64,000 nt of DNA from Kibdelosporangium persicum (GCF_013280595.1 NZ_JAAATY010000011.1:124001-188000), one strand, 5' to 3'; positions 51,794 to 60,259 are shown, counted from the first letter of the stretch. Notes: a model not told the origin generated them from the letters alone. A program made the numbers and translations.

Positions 51794-52404
51794 CGCTTCG
51801 CCGCCTCGTGCTGTGGCGGCACGGGGAGACCGACTACAACGCCTCCAGCCGGATGCAGGGGCATCTGGACTCCGCGCTGACCGAGGTCGGCTGGAACCAG
51901 GCGCGGTTCGCCGTGCCCGCGTTGGCCCGGTTCTCCCCGGATCTGGTGGTCGCGTCCGATCTGCGCCGGGCGACCGACACGGCGACGGTGTTCGTCAACG
52001 CGACCGGGGTGCCGTTGCGCATCGACAAGCGTTTGCGTGAGACCAACCTCGGCAGCTGGCAGGGCATGACGGGTGCCGAGGTCGACGAGATGTCCCCGGG
52101 GGCACGAACCCTGTGGCAGAACGACGCGACCTGGGCACCGCCCGGTGGCGAGTCACGTGTCGAGGTCGCCGCTCGTGCCATCGAGGTCGTCGCCGATCTC
52201 GACAAGGGGGACGAACAGACCGTCATCCTGGGCACGCACGGCGGCCTGATCACCGCGCTGACGGGCAAGCTGCTCGGCCTGCCGGTGGAGAACTGGCCGC
52301 TGCTCGGCGGCATCGGCAACTGCCACTGGACCGTGCTGGCCCGGCGGGAGAGCACAGGACAGGCTTGGCGGCTGATCGCGTACAACGCCGGCATAACCGG
52401 ATGA
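51790..52404 (+). CDS. gpgP: Glucosyl-3-phosphoglycerate phosphatase-like histidine phosphatase
   Basis: Histidine-phosphatase superfamily enzyme of 204 residues with the phosphohistidine motif LWRHGETDYN at the N-terminus, ASDLRRATDTA, the second-half catalytic His in LGTHGGLITAL and the acid-containing ETNLGSWQG. In M. tuberculosis the gene between rsfS and octT (Rv2419c) encodes GpgP, which dephosphorylates glucosyl-3-phosphoglycerate in methylglucose lipopolysaccharide synthesis. Position and length match, so that name is used; the sequence alone would only show a phosphoglycerate-mutase-like phosphatase. GTGA overlap with rsfS. Confidence 0.85.
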   Translation: MTLRRLVLWRHGETDYNASSRMQGHLDSALTEVGWNQARFAVPALARFSPDLVVASDLRRATDTATVFVNATGVPLRIDKRLRETNLGSWQGMTGAEVDEMSPGARTLWQNDATWAPPGGESRVEVAARAIEVVADLDKGDEQTVILGTHGGLITALTGKLLGLPVENWPLLGGIGNCHWTVLARRESTGQAWRLIAYNAGITG

Positions 52405-53120
52405 CCAGACTGCTGTTCTTCGGCGACTCGCTGAGTTTCCACGGCCCTGATGGCCCCATGCCCGCTGACGACCCGCGGCTGTGGCCCAACGTCGCGGCCG
52501 CGGAGCTCGGCGGCACGACGGAGCTCGTCGCCGGTTTCGGCTGGACGGCCCGGGACGCCTACTGGTCGCTGGTCGGCGATCCTCGCGTGTGGACGTTGCT
52601 GCCCAAGGCCGACGTGCTCGTTCTTGGCGTCGGAAGCATGGACACGCTGCCTTCACCGTTGCCGACGTACCTGCGGCAAGGCCTGCGGTACCTGCGTCCG
52701 GACGGGCTGCGGCGATGGGTTCGTTCCCAGTACCTGGCCGCTCAGCCCTGGCTCTCGCAAGTCATGCGCGGACGCCCGGTCGCCCTGCCGCCCGCGTTGA
52801 CGGTCCGGTACCTCGATCTGATCCTGACCTCGATCCGGGCGCTCCGCCCCACCCTGCCCGCGGTCGGCGTGTTGCCGCCCGAGCACCGCGCGCCTTCGTA
52901 CCGCGGGGTGCACACCGGGCGGGTGCCCGGCGCTCGGGCGATCTCCCGGTGGGCCGCTTCGGCCGGTGTCCCCCTGCTGGACCTGGCAGCGTTGACCAGG
53001 GACCACGTGCTCGGCGGGCAGGGCAACGCCGACGGGATGCACTGGGGCTGGGACGCCCACAAAGTCGTCGGCCGGGCTTTGGCCGAGTCGGTCGGCTCCG
53101 CCGGGGTGAAAGAGACGTAG
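52401..53120 (+). CDS. octT: Diglucosylglycerate octanoyltransferase-like protein
   Basis: SGNH-hydrolase-fold acyltransferase of 239 residues. RLLFFGDSLSFHGPDGPMP carries the GDS block with the nucleophile Ser, VLVLGVGSMDTLP is the block III-like region, and NADGMHWGWDAH near the end provides Asp and His. In mycobacteria the gene between gpgP and degV (Rv2418c) is OctT, which octanoylates diglucosylglycerate, an early step in polymethylated glucan assembly. Gene order here is the same. The ATG overlaps the previous stop (ATGA). Confidence 0.82.
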   Translation: MTRLLFFGDSLSFHGPDGPMPADDPRLWPNVAAAELGGTTELVAGFGWTARDAYWSLVGDPRVWTLLPKADVLVLGVGSMDTLPSPLPTYLRQGLRYLRPDGLRRWVRSQYLAAQPWLSQVMRGRPVALPPALTVRYLDLILTSIRALRPTLPAVGVLPPEHRAPSYRGVHTGRVPGARAISRWAASAGVPLLDLAALTRDHVLGGQGNADGMHWGWDAHKVVGRALAESVGSAGVKET

Positions 53121-53123
53121 GCT
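53118..53123 (+). promoter_or_regulatory. degV -10 element, probably leaderless transcript
   Basis: TAGGCT overlaps the octT stop codon and lies eight bases before the ATG of the DegV gene. No ribosome binding site is visible, so the gene may be transcribed separately from octT. Confidence 0.4.
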
Positions 53124-53131
53124 CGTCGTTC

Positions 53132-53974
53132 ATGCCGGTCGTCGTAGTCACTGACTCCACGGCGCACCTGCCGGAGGGCTTCGCCGTCCGGCACGCGGTG
53201 CGCGTGGTGCCCCTGCACGTCGTGATGGACGACCGGACCGGTTTGGACGGTATCGACATCGGCCCGACACAGCTGGCCGGGGCGTTGTCGCAACGGCTGG
53301 TGGTGACGACTTCACGACCGTCGCCGCACGAGTTCGCCAAGGTCTACCGGGACGAATTGGACGCTGGCGCGTCCGCGGTGGTGTCCGTGCACCTGTCCCG
53401 GCACCTGTCGGGAACGTGGGATTCGGCGCGTCTGGCAGCGGAGGAGGTCGGCGCTGACCGCGTCCGCGTCGTGGACTCCCGGACCACGGGGATGGGACTC
53501 GGGTTCGCCGCGTTGCGCGCCGCCGCGGCCGCCGCTGACGGCGCGAAGGCACTGGAGGTCGAGGCGGAGGCGGTGACCACCGCGGCCCGTGCCAAGACGT
53601 ACTTCATGGTCGAGACGCTCGAGTACTTGCGCCGGGGCGGGCGCATCGGTGCCGCGGCGGCGTTGGTCGGAACGGCCTTGGCGGTCAAGCCGGTTCTGCA
53701 CGTCGCGGACGGGCGGATCATGCCGCTGGAGAAGGTCCGGACGACCAGCCGCGCGATGGCGCGCCTGGTGGAACTGGCGGTCGACTCGGCCGGCAGCGGA
53801 CCGGTTTCCCTTGCCGTGCACCACCTTGCCGCACCGGACCGGGCCGCCGAACTGGCCACCCGGCTGGAGGAACGGCTGCCTCGGTCCTCGGGCTGCGTGG
53901 TGTCCGAGCTGGGCGCGGTCGTCGGCGCGCACACGGGCCCGGGTGTCCTGGGGGTAGTGGTCCTCCCGGACTGA
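53132..53974 (+). CDS. DegV family fatty-acid-binding protein
   Basis: 280 residues. The DegV pattern is clear: VVVTDSTAHLPEGFAVRHAV at the N-terminus, TTSRPSPHEFAKVYRDEL, SVHLSRHLSGTWDSARLAAEEV with the Ser that contacts the lipid carboxylate, VVDSRTTGMGLGF and VETLEYLRRGGRIGAAAALVGTAL. In Firmicutes homologues (FakB) bind fatty acids for phosphorylation by FakA. No FakA-like kinase gene is nearby. The corresponding M. tuberculosis gene is Rv2417c, also after octT. The ATG lacks a ribosome binding site. Confidence 0.95.
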   Translation: MPVVVVTDSTAHLPEGFAVRHAVRVVPLHVVMDDRTGLDGIDIGPTQLAGALSQRLVVTTSRPSPHEFAKVYRDELDAGASAVVSVHLSRHLSGTWDSARLAAEEVGADRVRVVDSRTTGMGLGFAALRAAAAAADGAKALEVEAEAVTTAARAKTYFMVETLEYLRRGGRIGAAAALVGTALAVKPVLHVADGRIMPLEKVRTTSRAMARLVELAVDSAGSGPVSLAVHHLAAPDRAAELATRLEERLPRSSGCVVSELGAVVGAHTGPGVLGVVVLPD

Positions 53975-54098
53975 CCCGCTACCACAACCCACCGACAATC
54001 CCGCCCCGGAAACCGGGTCGAAGCCCGGACTTGTCCACAGAGCCCCCTCTGTCCACAGCCACCCACCCCGGCCCCGGGCGTCCCCCGCGGAACCGGCC

Positions 54099-54104
54099 TA
54101 ACGT
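54099..54104 (+). promoter_or_regulatory. comEA -10 element, probably leaderless transcript
   Basis: TAACGT lies seven bases before the chosen ATG. It supports that start over an in-frame GTG 27 codons upstream. Confidence 0.4.
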
Positions 54105-54111
54105 CGAAGAC

Positions 54112-54825
54112 ATGTTCGAAACGCTCCGGCGGAAAACGGCCGACGACAAGGACCCCAGGACAAGGCTCAGGGAGCTGGCGACCGCCAGTACGGTCACCGT
54201 CCCCGAACACACCGAGGAATGGATAGACGAGACACCACCGGAACCCGTGGCCCGGCCACGCCTCAAGAACCTCCGGCTGCCGGTCGTCGTTACGGCCACC
54301 GTGGTCATCGCGGCCTGCGCCACGATCGGAATCCTTGTGGCACAACCGGACAAAGAAGTACCGCCGCCACTCCCGGCCGCTGTCGTCACCACGAACACCA
54401 GTACCGCCACGGGAAGAATCGTGGTGAGCGTGGTCGGTCGCGTACCGAGACCAGGGCTGGTGACCTTACCGGAAGGCGCCCGCGTGGCCGACGCGGTTCA
54501 CGCGGCAGGCGGAGCGTCCGATCTGGACACTCTTGCTCTCAACATGGCTCGTCGCCTGAGTGACGGCGAACAAATCTACGTCGGCATCCCACCACCACCG
54601 GAGGCGGCGCCCGCACCCCAGTCCAAACCAGCCAAGATCGACCTGAACACAGCCACAGCGGCGCAACTCGACAGTCTGCCGGGCGTCGGCGCTGTCACGG
54701 CGCAACGCATCATCGACTGGCGCACCGAACGCGGCCCGTTCACGGCCGTGGACCAACTTCGCAACATAGACGGAATCGGCGAAACCCGTTACTCCAGACT
54801 GAAGGACCTGGTGACCGTACGATGA
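54112..54825 (+). CDS. comEA: ComEA family DNA-binding protein
   Basis: 237 residues: a cytoplasmic N-terminal tail of about 55 residues, one membrane helix (LRLPVVVTATVVIAACATIGILV), an SLBB domain (IVVSVVGRVPRPGLVTLPEG), a proline-rich linker and a C-terminal double helix-hairpin-helix DNA-binding domain (KIDLNTATAAQLDSLPGVGAVTAQRI; FTAVDQLRNIDGIGETRY). It should bind incoming DNA outside the membrane and hand it to ComEC. The ATG is favoured by the -10 element upstream. Whether actinobacteria of this type are naturally competent is unclear. Confidence 0.94.
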   Translation: MFETLRRKTADDKDPRTRLRELATASTVTVPEHTEEWIDETPPEPVARPRLKNLRLPVVVTATVVIAACATIGILVAQPDKEVPPPLPAAVVTTNTSTATGRIVVSVVGRVPRPGLVTLPEGARVADAVHAAGGASDLDTLALNMARRLSDGEQIYVGIPPPPEAAPAPQSKPAKIDLNTATAAQLDSLPGVGAVTAQRIIDWRTERGPFTAVDQLRNIDGIGETRYSRLKDLVTVR

Positions 54826-54941
54826 CCATCCCCTTCCTGCCCACAACACCCCACAGCTGGCCCTTCCCGCCCGCGGAAACGTTCTGGCTCACCGCCCTTT
54901 TCGGCCTCCTGCTCGTCGCGAAACTCCGCCTCCCACCGTGA
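54822..54941 (+). CDS. Possible 39-residue membrane protein between comEA and comEC
   Basis: An ATG overlaps the comEA stop in the ATGA arrangement and opens a 39-codon frame. The product starts with a proline-rich segment (TIPFLPTTPHSWPFPPAE) and contains one hydrophobic helix (TFWLTALFGLLLVAKL). Overlap and hydrophobic pattern argue for a real gene; its small size and lack of known homologues argue for caution. If expressed it would be co-translated with comEA. Confidence 0.35.
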   Translation: MTIPFLPTTPHSWPFPPAETFWLTALFGLLLVAKLRLPP

Positions 54942-55009
54942 GCCGCCCCTGCGCACAACTGCCGTGCGCGACTCTCCAGCGGCGCTGTGCCTGAAAGGAG
55001 GTGAATTCA

Positions 55010-57400
55010 TTGGCAGACGTCAAATCCCGCGACCCGCTGAAGAATCGGGACTGGCGGCTGGTGCCGGCCGCGCTGGCCGTGTGGCTCGCCGCGCTCCTGG
55101 GCCTGCTCGTCAGTTGGTGGTGCGCGGTCGTGATCGGTCTGCTCGGCGGTGTGGCCGGAATCCTTGTCCTGCGAAGACGGTGGCCGCGGCTGGGCGGAGA
55201 CGTCCGTGGCCGGTGGTTGCGGCGTGGCATGGGGTGGTCCCTGCTGGTGTGCGGGGTGCTCTCGGTGGTGCCGACTTCCCTGCGGTTGCGCGCGTGGGAG
55301 CAGGATCCGCTGAGAACGCACGCGGCAAGAGGCGAATCGGCGCGGTTGACGGTCGTCCTGTCGGACCGGCCCCGGCCGATCTTCTCGGCGGGATTCGGCG
55401 GGCAGCAGGCCGGTGCGCGGTTGGCCTCGGTGTCCGGTGAGGTCGAGCACGCCACAGTGGACGGACAACCGGTCCCGTCCACAGGGGCGGTGGTGCTCCT
55501 CGTTCCTCTGAAGAACTGGTCGGACTTGTTGCCCGGGCAGGAAGTCCGCGCAGGCGGGCAGCTGGCGCCCGGTGACTCGGCGGTAGCCGTTCTCCGTGTG
55601 CGAGGTCCGCCTGAGGAGGTCACGCCCGCACCGGTGTGGCAGCGGGTGGCCGAAGCGATGCGAGCCGGACTGCGTCGGGCCGCGGGAGTGCTTCCGCCGG
55701 AGTCGGCAGGGTTGTTGCCCGCGTTGGTCGTCGGCGACACGTCGGTGTTGCCGCAACGTGTGGTCGAGGAGTTCCGTGCGGCCGGGATGGCTCATTTCCT
55801 CGCGGTCAGCGGTGCGAACTTGGCCATCGTGGGTGTGGCGACGTTGCTGTTGCTACGGACCTTGCGGCTGGGACCGCGGCTCTGCGCCGCCGGTGCCGCG
55901 GTGACCCTCCTGGGGTTCGTAGTGCTGGCGGGACCGGAACCGAGTGTGTTGCGGGCCGCGGTCATGGGCGGCGTCGGGTTGCTGGCATTGGTGATCGGGC
56001 GTGAACGGGCCGCGTTGCCTGCGTTGGCGACGTCAGTCGTCTTGCTGGTGTTGCACGACCCGATGATGGCCACCAACCTCGGCTTCGTGCTGTCCGTGCT
56101 GGCCACGGGTGCGTTGGTCCTTCTGGCCGCAAGGTGGTCACGGTCGATGGCCGACCGTGGTGTGCCGAGGTTGTTCGCGGAGGCAGTGGCGGTCCCTGCT
56201 GCGGCGCACTTGGCGACGGCTCCGGTGGTCGCCGGGATGAGCGGACAGGTCAGCCTCGTGGCGGTCGGCGCCAACCTGCTTGCCGCGCCAGTGGTCGCGC
56301 CGGCGACGGTGCTCGGGTTGTTGGCAGCGCTCGTCGCCGCGCCGTTGCCGTGGCTGGCGGAGTTCTTCGTCTGGCTCGCCGGACCCGCGCTGTTCTGGAT
56401 GATCCAGGTCGGGCGGCACGCCGCCGCGATCCCCGGCGCGGCGCTGGACTGGCCCGCCGGATGGTGGGGAGGGATACTGCTGGCCTTGGTCCTGGCCGTC
56501 GGCGTGGTGCTGTTGCGGCACAGGCGACTGCGCGTCCTGACGATCGCCGTGGTCGTCGGACTGGTGGTCGTGCTCGTCCCCGTCCGGGTCCTGGCACCAG
56601 GATGGCCGCCGTCCGGCTGGTCGTCGGTAGTGTGCGATGTGGGACAAGGCGACGCGATCGTGCTGTCGACCGCGGAGCCGGGGCGCGTCGTGCTCGTCGA
56701 CACCGGCCCGGATCCCGGTGCTGTCGCGGGATGCCTCAGCAGGCTGGGAGTGTCGCGGATTCCGTTGGTGATCCTCACCCATCTGCACGCGGATCATGTG
56801 GGCGGACTGTCGGCGGTCCTCGACGAACACACGATCGGGGCAGTCGCGGTCGGCTCCGGGAGGTTGCCGGAGTGGGCGTGGCGGCAGGTGCGGACGGAGG
56901 CCGGCCGGTCGCGGGTTCCGCTCCTGAGGCTGACCGCCGGTCAGCGGCTGGACTGGCCAGGTCTGGCGATAGAGGTGCTCGGCCCGCGGCACACCGACAG
57001 CCGGGAGAAAGGCGAGGCGAACGGCACAGAGATCAACAACGGGTCGGTCGTCCTGCGCGCGACCACAGGCAGCGGGCGGATTCTGCTGACCGGTGACGTC
57101 GAACTGGCCGCCCAGACCGACTTGCTGGACACCGGAACCGACCTGCGGGCCGATGTCCTGAAAGTCCCGCACCACGGGAGCCGGTCCATCGTGCCGGAGT
57201 TCATCGCCGCCGTCCGGCCACGCATCGCCATGATCAGCGTCGGTGCGGGAAACCGTTACGGGCACCCGAACTCGACGACGCTGGGACGGCTGATCACCGG
57301 CGGGGCCACGGTGCTCCGCACGGATCAGGACGGCGACGTGGCCGTCACAGGTGACCTCTCCGTGGTGCGGCGAGGCAATCCACGCGGCCCACCCCGGTAG
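55010..57400 (+). CDS. comEC: ComEC/Rec2 family DNA translocation channel
   Basis: Multi-spanning membrane protein of 796 residues. Two or three helices (VPAALAVWLAALLGLLVSWW) lead into an external OB-like region (residues about 90-200). The competence domain of eight or more helices follows (AVSGANLAIVGVATLLLL; GPEPSVLRAAVMGGVGLLAL). The C-terminal metallo-beta-lactamase-like domain starts at CDVGQGDAIVL with ILTHLHADHVGGLSAVL as metal site. The AAAGGAGGTGA ribosome binding site matches the 16S tail perfectly and points to a TTG start; a GTG inside that site is the alternative. It should form the pore for single-stranded DNA uptake. Confidence 0.94.
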   Translation: MADVKSRDPLKNRDWRLVPAALAVWLAALLGLLVSWWCAVVIGLLGGVAGILVLRRRWPRLGGDVRGRWLRRGMGWSLLVCGVLSVVPTSLRLRAWEQDPLRTHAARGESARLTVVLSDRPRPIFSAGFGGQQAGARLASVSGEVEHATVDGQPVPSTGAVVLLVPLKNWSDLLPGQEVRAGGQLAPGDSAVAVLRVRGPPEEVTPAPVWQRVAEAMRAGLRRAAGVLPPESAGLLPALVVGDTSVLPQRVVEEFRAAGMAHFLAVSGANLAIVGVATLLLLRTLRLGPRLCAAGAAVTLLGFVVLAGPEPSVLRAAVMGGVGLLALVIGRERAALPALATSVVLLVLHDPMMATNLGFVLSVLATGALVLLAARWSRSMADRGVPRLFAEAVAVPAAAHLATAPVVAGMSGQVSLVAVGANLLAAPVVAPATVLGLLAALVAAPLPWLAEFFVWLAGPALFWMIQVGRHAAAIPGAALDWPAGWWGGILLALVLAVGVVLLRHRRLRVLTIAVVVGLVVVLVPVRVLAPGWPPSGWSSVVCDVGQGDAIVLSTAEPGRVVLVDTGPDPGAVAGCLSRLGVSRIPLVILTHLHADHVGGLSAVLDEHTIGAVAVGSGRLPEWAWRQVRTEAGRSRVPLLRLTAGQRLDWPGLAIEVLGPRHTDSREKGEANGTEINNGSVVLRATTGSGRILLTGDVELAAQTDLLDTGTDLRADVLKVPHHGSRSIVPEFIAAVRPRIAMISVGAGNRYGHPNSTTLGRLITGGATVLRTDQDGDVAVTGDLSVVRRGNPRGPPR

Positions 57401-57401
57401 C

Positions 57402-57442
57402 CCGGGACGGGCCGCCGGCCGGATGCCGGCAGCCCGTCCCGG
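57402..57442. terminator. Bidirectional terminator between comEC and thrC
   Basis: Outer 11-base arms (CCGGGACGGGC and GCCCGTCCCGG) and inner 6-base arms (GCCGGC twice) form one 17-bp stem with a C/A bulge and a 5-base loop. It sits in the 58-base gap between convergent genes. Confidence 0.75.
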
Positions 57443-57458
57443 AAGCCGGAAGCCGCTG

Positions 57459-58715
57459 TCAGAAGCCGAGTGCTTTGTGGACGGCGTCAGCCGACGGCGG
57501 GACGGTGGCGCGCGGGCCGACCTTGGTCTCGATGGCGTCCAAGGTCTTCAGTCCGTCACCGGTGATCAGCAGGACCGTCTCGGCCTCCGGGTCGAGCTTG
57601 CCGGTCTCGATCAGCTTCTTCGCCGTCGCGACGGTCACGCCGCCCGCGGTCTCGGTGAAGATGCCCTCGGTACGGGCCAGCAACCGGATGCCCTCGACGA
57701 CTTCCTCGTCACTGACGTCCTCGATCGCGCCCTGGGTGCGGTTGACGACATCGAGCACGTACGGGCCGTCGGCGGGGGCGCCGATGGCGAGCGAACGCGC
57801 GATGGTGTCCGGGCGCACCGGCTGGACCACGTCGTGGCCCGCCTTGTACGCCGCCGACACCGGCGAGCATCCGGTGGCCTGCGCGCCGAAGACCCGGTAC
57901 GGCGTCTCGTCGACGAGCCCGAGCGAGCCGAGCTCGCGGAAACCCTTGTCCACCTTGGTCAACTGCGCACCGGAGGCGATCGGCACGACCACCTGCTCAG
58001 GCAGCCGCCAGCCGAGCTGCTCGGCGATCTCGAACGCCAGGGTCTTGGACCCTTCGGCGTAGTACGGCCGGACGTTGACGTTCACGAACGCCCAGTCCTC
58101 GTGCTCCGCGGCCAGTTCGGTGGCCAGGCGGTTCACGTCGTCGTAGTTGCCTTCGACGGCGATCAGCGCGCCGTCGTACACCGCCGTGGTGAGAATCTTG
58201 GCCCGCTCAAGGGAGGACGGGATCAGCACGACCGACTCCCAGCCGGCGCGGGCGGCCGCGGCGGCGGTGGCGTTGGCCAGATTGCCGGTCGACGGGCAGG
58301 CCAGCACGCGGAAACCAAGCTGGCGCGCGGCGGCCAGCGCGACGGCGACGACGCGGTCCTTGAAGGAGTGCGTCGGGTTTCCGGTGTCGTCCTTGACCCA
58401 CAGGCTCTTCACGCCGAGCGCGGCGGCGAGCCGGTCGGCCTTCACCAGCCGGGTCAGGCCGGGCTCGGTGTTCGGGTGGCTGTCCACATCGGACGGAACC
58501 GGGAGCAGGTCACGGTAGCGCCAGATGTTCTTGGGGCCCGCTTCGATGTCCTCCCGCCGGATCGGGCCGAACGAGTACTTGACCTCGAGCGGGCCGAAAC
58601 ACTCCGAACAGGCGAACTCCGGGGCGAGGGGGATCTGGTGACCGCACTCGCGGCACGACAGTGCCTGGGCAGGTCCGAGGTCGAAGGTGGTGGGCGCACC
58701 GACTGTGGTCGTCAT
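57459..58715 (-). CDS. thrC: Threonine synthase
   Basis: PLP enzyme that converts O-phosphohomoserine to threonine, 418 residues. The N-terminus holds a zinc-ribbon-like pair of CxxC motifs (CRECGHQIP; CSECFGP) typical of the ThrC class with that extension. The PLP Lys lies in NPTHSFKDRVVA, the phosphate loop is STGNLANATA and the ITGDGLKT end is conserved. The ATG start has AGGAG ten bases upstream; that site lies at the edge of a SAM-I riboswitch, so SAM should repress translation. hom and thrB are not adjacent. Confidence 0.96.
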   Translation of the reverse strand: MTTTVGAPTTFDLGPAQALSCRECGHQIPLAPEFACSECFGPLEVKYSFGPIRREDIEAGPKNIWRYRDLLPVPSDVDSHPNTEPGLTRLVKADRLAAALGVKSLWVKDDTGNPTHSFKDRVVAVALAAARQLGFRVLACPSTGNLANATAAAAARAGWESVVLIPSSLERAKILTTAVYDGALIAVEGNYDDVNRLATELAAEHEDWAFVNVNVRPYYAEGSKTLAFEIAEQLGWRLPEQVVVPIASGAQLTKVDKGFRELGSLGLVDETPYRVFGAQATGCSPVSAAYKAGHDVVQPVRPDTIARSLAIGAPADGPYVLDVVNRTQGAIEDVSDEEVVEGIRLLARTEGIFTETAGGVTVATAKKLIETGKLDPEAETVLLITGDGLKTLDAIETKVGPRATVPPSADAVHKALGF

Positions 58716-58728
58716 CGCGAGGTATCTC

Positions 58729-58839
58729 CTCATCTTTCCGGCTTTCGCCGGTCGGAATTGGCACCGTGTTCGCCACCTGAACGGTGTGCGCCGGTTGCCG
58801 GGGCTTCTTCGGGCCGATCCCTCTGCCCCTCTGGATGAG
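58729..58839 (-). promoter_or_regulatory. SAM-I (S-box) riboswitch controlling thrC
   Basis: Read on the minus strand, the leader has the S-box parts in order. The closing stem P1 pairs CTCATC (58839-58834) with GATGAG (58734-58729). Then come AGAGGGGCAGAGGGAT, GGCCCGAAGAAGCC, CCGGCAACC, the diagnostic core GGTGCCAATTCC (58765-58754) and a P4 hairpin CCGGC-GAAA-GCCGG. These match the SAM-I consensus; GGTGCCAATTCC argues against SAM-IV. The right arm of P1 runs into GAGGAG, so its last two bases are the first two of the thrC ribosome binding site AGGAG (58730-58726). SAM binding would stabilize P1 and hide that site. Confidence 0.88.
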
Positions 58840-58949
58840 CAATATTCGGTTGTGGGTCTTTCAGCCGGACACGTTACGGCACGGCGGTTACCCGATGCCA
58901 CCCAAGGCGCCCACTATCCGGGAGCGCGGCCCGTGGCAGGATGCTGGGT

Positions 58950-59930
58950 GTGAACGCCCCGGCCGTGACGCCCGAGCCGCTGCAACTGGTGCTGGGCGAG
59001 GAAGAGCTACTGGTAGACCGCGCGGTCCGGGCCGCGCTGGAAGCCGCCCGGCTGGCCGACCCGACAGCGGACCTGACCAGGGTCCGGGTGGCTGATCTCA
59101 CAACCCCGCTGCTGACCGAGCTGGTCAGCCCGTCGCTGTTCGCCGAGGCCCGCGTGGTCGTGCTGGAGGCGGCGCACGAGGCGAGCCAGGAGATCGCCGA
59201 CGCGATCATCTCCTACGGCAGGAATCCGGCGGACGGTGTCGTGCTCGTGGTGCTGCATTCCGGCGGCGGGCGCAGCAAGGTGGCCAAGGCGTTGCCCGCG
59301 GCGCTGAAGAAGGCGGGCGCGAAGGTGACCGAGTGCCCCAAGCTGACCAAGGCTTCGGAGCGTGAGGAGTTCGTCCGGCACGAGATCCGCGTCGCGGGCG
59401 GCCGCACCGATGCCGCGGCCGTCGCCGCCCTGATCGAGACCGTCGGCTCGGACCTGCGCGAGCTCGCGTCCGCCGCGGCGCAGCTGGTCGCCGACACGGA
59501 CGGCAAGGTCGACGAGAACGCCGTCCGCCGCTACCACAACGGCCGCGCCGAGGTGAACGGCTTCGCCGTCGCGGAGAAGGCGGTCGTCGGTGACCTGCCC
59601 GGAGCCCTCGAGGCACTCCGCTGGGCCATGCAACTCGGCGTGCCGCACGTCCTCGTCGCGGACGCCCTCGCCGACGCCGTGCGCACCGTCGCGCGGGTTG
59701 CCCCGCTGGGCCGGATCGACCCCTTCAAATCAGCCGGTGAGCTGGGCATGCCGCCCTGGAAGATCCGCAAGGCCATGGGCCAGACCCGAGGCTGGCACCC
59801 GGCCGGACTGGCCGACGCGATGCAGATCGTCGCCCAGCTCAACGCCGACGTGAAAGGCGCCGCGGCCGACCCGGGCTACGCGCTGGAACTCGCCATCATC
59901 AAGATCGCCCGCGCCCACCGCCGCGCCTGA
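58950..59930 (+). CDS. holA: DNA polymerase III subunit delta
   Basis: Clamp-loader subunit that opens the beta clamp, about 326 residues. The N-terminal domain starts PLQLVLGEEELLVDRAVRAAL, with the conserved LGEE, and contains VLEAAHEASQEIADAIISYG. DLRELASAAAQLVADTDGKVDENAV is typical of domain II, and KIRKAMGQTRGWHPAGLADAMQIVAQL of the C-terminal collar. GTG is chosen as start; an ATG nine bases earlier is an alternative. In M. tuberculosis it likewise lies between comEC and rpsT. It converges with rpsT. Confidence 0.94.
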   Translation: MNAPAVTPEPLQLVLGEEELLVDRAVRAALEAARLADPTADLTRVRVADLTTPLLTELVSPSLFAEARVVVLEAAHEASQEIADAIISYGRNPADGVVLVVLHSGGGRSKVAKALPAALKKAGAKVTECPKLTKASEREEFVRHEIRVAGGRTDAAAVAALIETVGSDLRELASAAAQLVADTDGKVDENAVRRYHNGRAEVNGFAVAEKAVVGDLPGALEALRWAMQLGVPHVLVADALADAVRTVARVAPLGRIDPFKSAGELGMPPWKIRKAMGQTRGWHPAGLADAMQIVAQLNADVKGAAADPGYALELAIIKIARAHRRA

Positions 59931-59952
59931 CCTACGCCCTGGTCCGGGCACG

Positions 59953-59985
59953 AAAAAGCCCGCACCTGCCGAGAGCGGTGCGGGC
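59953..59985 (-). terminator. Intrinsic terminator after rpsT
   Basis: On the minus strand GCCCGCACC and GGTGCGGGC form a 9-bp stem with a 10-base loop, followed immediately by TTTTT. This is a textbook factor-independent terminator for rpsT, 13 bases after its stop. Confidence 0.85.
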
Positions 59986-59998
59986 CTTGTCGCGGTTG

Positions 59999-60259
59999 TC
60001 AGAGGCTGTTGGCGCGCTTGGCCATCGACGACTTGCGGTTGGCGGCCTGGTTGGCGTGGATGACGCCCTTGCTGGCGGCCTTGTCCAGCTGACGGCTGGC
60101 GACCTGCAACAGCTCCATGGCCTTGTCCTTCTCACCGGCGTCGGCGGCCTCGCGGAACTTCCGGATCGCCGTCTTCACCGAGGACTTCACGGACTTGTTG
60201 CGCAGGCGAGCGGCCTCGTTGGTCTTGATGCGCTTGATCTGGGACTTGATGTTGGCCAC
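59999..60259 (-). CDS. rpsT: 30S ribosomal protein S20
   Basis: Primary 16S rRNA-binding protein of 86 residues, all helical and highly basic. [25 protein letters not shown] is the standard opening and [20 protein letters not shown] the standard end. The GTG start has GAGGAG seven bases upstream. Autoregulation by S20 through its leader is known in other bacteria; nothing specific is visible here. A clear terminator follows. Confidence 0.98.
   Translation of the reverse strand: MANIKSQIKRIKTNEAARLRNKSVKSSVKTAIRKFREAADAGEKDKAMELLQVASRQLDKAASKGVIHANQAANRKSSMAKRANSL

Noticed and set aside
58716-58901. Upstream extension of thrC by about 60 codons
   Set aside because: The extension would translate the riboswitch; it is Arg-rich, unlike ThrC N-termini, while the internal ATG has a binding site and gives the standard start.
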